Assembly (NCBI GenBank): GCA_002154345.1
Contig: MUNB01000054.1
Location: 1-51,003 of the forward strand
Length of the DNA stretch: 51,003 nt
Source: Streptomyces griseus
GTDB taxonomy: Bacteria; Actinomycetota; Actinomycetes; Streptomycetales; Streptomycetaceae
Reading direction: 5' to 3'
This document shows, in pieces, positions 48,298-51,003 of the stretch; within the stretch, counting starts at the first letter, position 1, and each line of letters opens with the position of its first letter. A program made the position numbers and the translations under genes. A model generated the notes under the pieces. It saw nothing but the letters and a program-made list of their open reading frames with translations, made no database searches and was not told the origin of the DNA.

Positions 48298-50748
48298 GTG
48301 ACGACGTCCATCGAAGGCAGGATCGCCGAGGAGCTCGGCGTACGTGAGCGACAGGTCAGGGCCGCCGTCGAGCTGCTCGACGGCGGATCGACCGTGCCGT
48401 TCATCGCGCGCTACCGCAAGGAGGCGACCGAATCCCTCGACGATGCGCAGCTGCGCACGCTGGAGGAACGGCTGCGCTATCTGCGGGAGCTGGAGGAGCG
48501 GCGTACCGCGATCCTCGAATCCGTGACGGAACAGGGCAAGCTCGACGCGGCGCTGGAGGCGAGCATCCGGGCCGCGGAGACCAAGGCGCGCCTGGAGGAC
48601 ATCTATCTGCCGTTCAAGCCGAAGCGGCGCACCAAGGCGCAGATCGCCCGGGAGGCGGGGCTCGAACCGCTGGCGGACGGACTGCTCGGCGACCCGTCGG
48701 TCGACCCGCTCGCGGCGGCCGCCGCGTTCGTGGACGGCGACAAGGGTGTCCCGGACGCGGCCGCCGCGCTGGACGGCGCCCGCTCGATCCTCACCGAGCG
48801 GTTCTCCGAGGACGCCGACCTGACCGGCGAGCTGCGCGAGCGCATGTGGACCCGCGGCCGGCTGGCGGCGAAGGTGCGCGAGGGCCAGGAGGAGGCGGGC
48901 GCGAAGTTCGCCGACTACTTCGACTTCGCGGAGCCGTTCACCGCGCTGCCCTCGCACCGGGTGCTCGCGATGCTGCGCGGCGAGAAGGAGAACGTGCTCG
49001 ATCTGGTCCTGGAACCGGAGGAGCCGGAGGCCGCAGGGCAGCCCGGTCCCTCCTCGTACGAGAACATGATCGCCCGCCGCTTCGAGATCGCCGACCGGGG
49101 CCGCCCGGGCGACAAGTGGCTGGGCGACACCGTGCGTTGGGCGTGGCGGACCCGGATCCAGGTGCACCTGGGCATCGACCTGCGGCTGCGGCTGCGCACG
49201 GCGGCGGAGGACGAGGCCGTACGCGTCTTCGCCTCGAACCTGCGCGATCTGCTGCTCGCCGCCCCGGCCGGCACCCGCGCCACGCTCGGTCTCGACCCCG
49301 GTTTCCGTACGGGGGTGAAGGTGGCGGTCGTCGACGCGACCGGCAAGGTGGTGGCCACCGATGTGATCCACCCGCATGTGCCCGCGAACAAGTGGGACCA
49401 GGCGCTGGCCAAGCTCGCGCACCTCGCGAAGGAGCACGCGGTCGACCTGGTCGCGATCGGCAACGGCACGGCGTCCCGCGAGACGGACAAGCTCGCCGGT
49501 GAACTGATCGACAAGCACCCGGAGTTGAAGCTCACCAAGGTGATGGTCTCGGAGGCGGGCGCCTCGGTGTACTCCGCCTCCGCGTTCGCCTCGCAGGAAC
49601 TGCCCGACATGGACGTGTCGTTGCGCGGCGCCGTCTCCATCGCGCGGCGGCTCCAGGACCCGCTGGCGGAGCTGGTGAAGATCGACCCGAAGTCGATCGG
49701 CGTCGGCCAGTACCAGCACGACCTGTCCGAGGTGAAGCTCTCGCGGTCCCTGGACGCGGTCGTCGAGGACTGTGTGAACGGCGTCGGCGTGGACGTCAAC
49801 ACCGCGTCCGCACCGCTGCTTTCACGAGTCTCGGGGATCAGCTCGGGGCTCGCGGAGAACATCGTCGCGCACCGCGACACCAACGGCCCCTTCCGGTCCC
49901 GGAAGGCGCTCAAGGACGTGGCGCGGCTCGGCCCGAAGGCGTACGAACAGTGCGCGGGCTTCCTGCGGATCCGGGGCGGCGACGACCCGCTGGACGGCTC
50001 CAGCGTGCACCCCGAGGCCTACCCGGTGGTGCGGCGGATGGGGAAGAGCGCGGGCGGCGAGGTGGCCTCGCTGATCGGCAACGCGGACGCCCTGCGGGCA
50101 CTGCGCGCGGCGGACTTCGTGGACGACATGTTCGGGCTGCCGACCGTGACGGACATCCTCAAGGAGCTGGAGAAGCCGGGGCGCGACCCGCGGCCCGCCT
50201 TCCGCACGGCGACCTTCAAGGAGGGCGTCGAGAAGCTCGGCGACCTGGAGCCGGGCATGGTGCTGGAGGGCGTCGTGACGAACGTGGCCGCGTTCGGCGC
50301 GTTCGTCGACGTCGGCGTCCACCAGGACGGTCTGGTGCATGTCTCGGCGCTGTCGAAGACGTTCGTGAAGGACCCGCGGGACGTGGTGAAGCCCGGGGAC
50401 ATCGTGAAGGTCAAGGTCATGGACGTCGATGTGCCGCGCAAGCGGATCTCGCTGACGCTGCGGCTCGACGACGAGCCCGGCGCGGGCGGCGGTCCGGGCG
50501 GCGCACAGCAGGGCCGCGGCGAGCGGGGCGGCCGGCCCCCGAAGCAGCGCCAGGGTCAGGGCCAGGGCCAGCCGTCCGGTGGCGGTCAGGGCCGGCAGGG
50601 CGGCGGCGGCCGGGACCGGCGCGGCGGTGGCGGTGGCTCGCGCCAGGGCGGCCAGGGCGCTCCGGCTCCGGCGAACAGCGCGATGGCCGATGCGCTGCGG
50701 CGGGCCGGGCTGGCCGACCCGAAGCCGGGCGGCGGCCGGGGTCGCTGA
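48298..50748 (+). CDS. tex: Tex-family RNA-binding transcription accessory protein
   Basis: An 816-residue protein. Order: N-terminal Tex helical region (STVPFIARYRKEATESLDDA, then EDIYLPFKPKRRTKAQ), a YqgF/RuvX-like RNase-H fold (about 325-450, TLGLDPGFRTGVKVAVVDA), helix-hairpin-helix motifs (about 495-565, VNTASAPLLSRVSGISSGLA), an S1 RNA-binding domain (about 645-715, MVLEGVVTNVAAFGAFVDVG) and a Gly/Gln/Arg-rich tail (after about 730). Tex proteins act on stalled transcription or RNA. The start is GTG; the frame is open far upstream but the sequence there is a shadow of the SCO6745 gene. The long tail is not universal in the family. Confidence 0.96.
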   Translation: MTTSIEGRIAEELGVRERQVRAAVELLDGGSTVPFIARYRKEATESLDDAQLRTLEERLRYLRELEERRTAILESVTEQGKLDAALEASIRAAETKARLEDIYLPFKPKRRTKAQIAREAGLEPLADGLLGDPSVDPLAAAAAFVDGDKGVPDAAAALDGARSILTERFSEDADLTGELRERMWTRGRLAAKVREGQEEAGAKFADYFDFAEPFTALPSHRVLAMLRGEKENVLDLVLEPEEPEAAGQPGPSSYENMIARRFEIADRGRPGDKWLGDTVRWAWRTRIQVHLGIDLRLRLRTAAEDEAVRVFASNLRDLLLAAPAGTRATLGLDPGFRTGVKVAVVDATGKVVATDVIHPHVPANKWDQALAKLAHLAKEHAVDLVAIGNGTASRETDKLAGELIDKHPELKLTKVMVSEAGASVYSASAFASQELPDMDVSLRGAVSIARRLQDPLAELVKIDPKSIGVGQYQHDLSEVKLSRSLDAVVEDCVNGVGVDVNTASAPLLSRVSGISSGLAENIVAHRDTNGPFRSRKALKDVARLGPKAYEQCAGFLRIRGGDDPLDGSSVHPEAYPVVRRMGKSAGGEVASLIGNADALRALRAADFVDDMFGLPTVTDILKELEKPGRDPRPAFRTATFKEGVEKLGDLEPGMVLEGVVTNVAAFGAFVDVGVHQDGLVHVSALSKTFVKDPRDVVKPGDIVKVKVMDVDVPRKRISLTLRLDDEPGAGGGPGGAQQGRGERGGRPPKQRQGQGQGQPSGGGQGRQGGGGRDRRGGGGGSRQGGQGAPAPANSAMADALRRAGLADPKPGGGRGR

Positions 50749-50808
50749 ACGAGGCGGGAGGTGAGGGGCGGGTCGCCGGGTGCGGCCCGCCTCTCACCGC
50801 CTCGCGGG

Positions 50809-50851
50809 GTTACGGGGGTCGGGGTGCGGGCCGCACCCCGACCCCCGTAAC
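50809..50851. terminator. Near-perfect 43-base palindrome, bidirectional terminator
   Basis: Arms of 21 bases (50809-50829 and 50831-50851) are exact inverted copies around one central base. It lies between convergent tex and the ABC-F gene, 6 bases from the latter's stop. Confidence 0.9.
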
Positions 50852-50856
50852 TCCGC

Positions 50857-51003
50857 TCAGACTTCCTTGACCTGACCGTCCGTCACTTCGATGCGGCGGG
50901 TCGTCCGGACCGCCTCCAGCATCCGCCGGTCGTGCGTGACCAGCAGCAGGGTGCCCGTGTACGTCTCCAGGGCCGCCTCCAACTGCTCGATGGCGGGCAA
51001 GTC
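50857..51003 (-). CDS. ABC-F family ATPase, C-terminal fragment (gene continues off the window)
   Basis: The last 48 codons: DLPAIEQLEAALETYTGTLL, then LVTHDRRMLEAVRTTRRIEV and a short tail ending VKEV. LPAIEQLEAAL is the D-loop region after Walker B and VTHDRRML is the H-switch of ABC-F proteins (EttA/Vga/OptrA-like), which act on ribosomes rather than transport. Only this end is visible, so the subgroup cannot be told. Confidence 0.85.
   Translation of the reverse strand, partial: DLPAIEQLEAALETYTGTLLLVTHDRRMLEAVRTTRRIEVTDGQVKEV

Overview
The window is high-GC DNA (around 70% or more) with actinobacterial codon use, GTG/TTG starts, many leaderless genes with a TAGGxT-type -10 box 7-9 bases before the start codon, and GC-only hairpins as terminators. 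The gene content (a conservon-type histidine kinase, a hopanoid operon with hpnO, an SCO6745-family protein, a LysM/M23 peptidase behind a c-di-AMP riboswitch) points to a Streptomyces chromosome. From about 20 to 48 kb the gene set resembles my memory of the S. coelicolor SCO6745-SCO6771 neighbourhood; this was not checked by alignment.

Layout. 1-9.2 kb: the 5' part of a conservon sensor kinase, a long-form GAPDH, and small metabolic genes (SnoaL-like, SDR, two PPOX-class flavoproteins, a metallo-beta-lactamase-fold hydrolase, a TetR regulator, two membrane proteins). 9.2-17.2 kb: an accessory block. A DUF6745 protein and a small His-rich protein read left; reading right is a tightly coupled six-gene operon of the functionally unknown STM4011-STM4015 type (two leucine-rich-repeat-like STM4015 paralogues, an ATP-grasp protein, a sulfatase-like hydrolase and two radical SAM enzymes). 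17.2-21.4 kb: an SGNH hydrolase, a LysM/M23 cell-wall peptidase with a ydaO-type riboswitch, a tyrosine phosphatase, and an XRE/cupin regulator with a DUF6126 micro-protein.

21.5-31.2 kb: a leftward hopanoid operon (hpnC, hpnD, hpnE, polyprenyl synthase, shc, hpnG, hpnH, hpnO) that can take farnesyl diphosphate through squalene and hopene to adenosyl-, ribosyl- and aminobacteriohopanetriol-type hopanoids. 31.6-38.7 kb: a leftward seven-gene operon coding for a glycerol-1-phosphate dehydrogenase-like enzyme, a CTP-transferase, two CDP-alcohol phosphotransferases, a GT2 glycosyltransferase and a TagGH-like ABC exporter. It is divergent from galE and probably makes and exports a phosphate-containing surface glycopolymer.

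38.9-51 kb: galE, a CDF metal exporter, a methyltransferase-GNAT fusion behind a structured leader with a small ORF, idi (isoprenoid supply), an anti-sigma-like ATPase, an HdeD-family membrane protein, an enoyl-CoA hydratase, two DJ-1/PfpI-superfamily genes (one a GlxA-type AraC regulator), an SCO6745-family protein, tex, and the last 48 codons of an ABC-F ATPase.

The best candidate for an undescribed system is the STM4011-4015 operon. Its two LRR-like proteins end in nearly identical RY-x-AVSE tails, which suggests, as inference only, that they are substrates or recognition partners of the modifying enzymes encoded with them.
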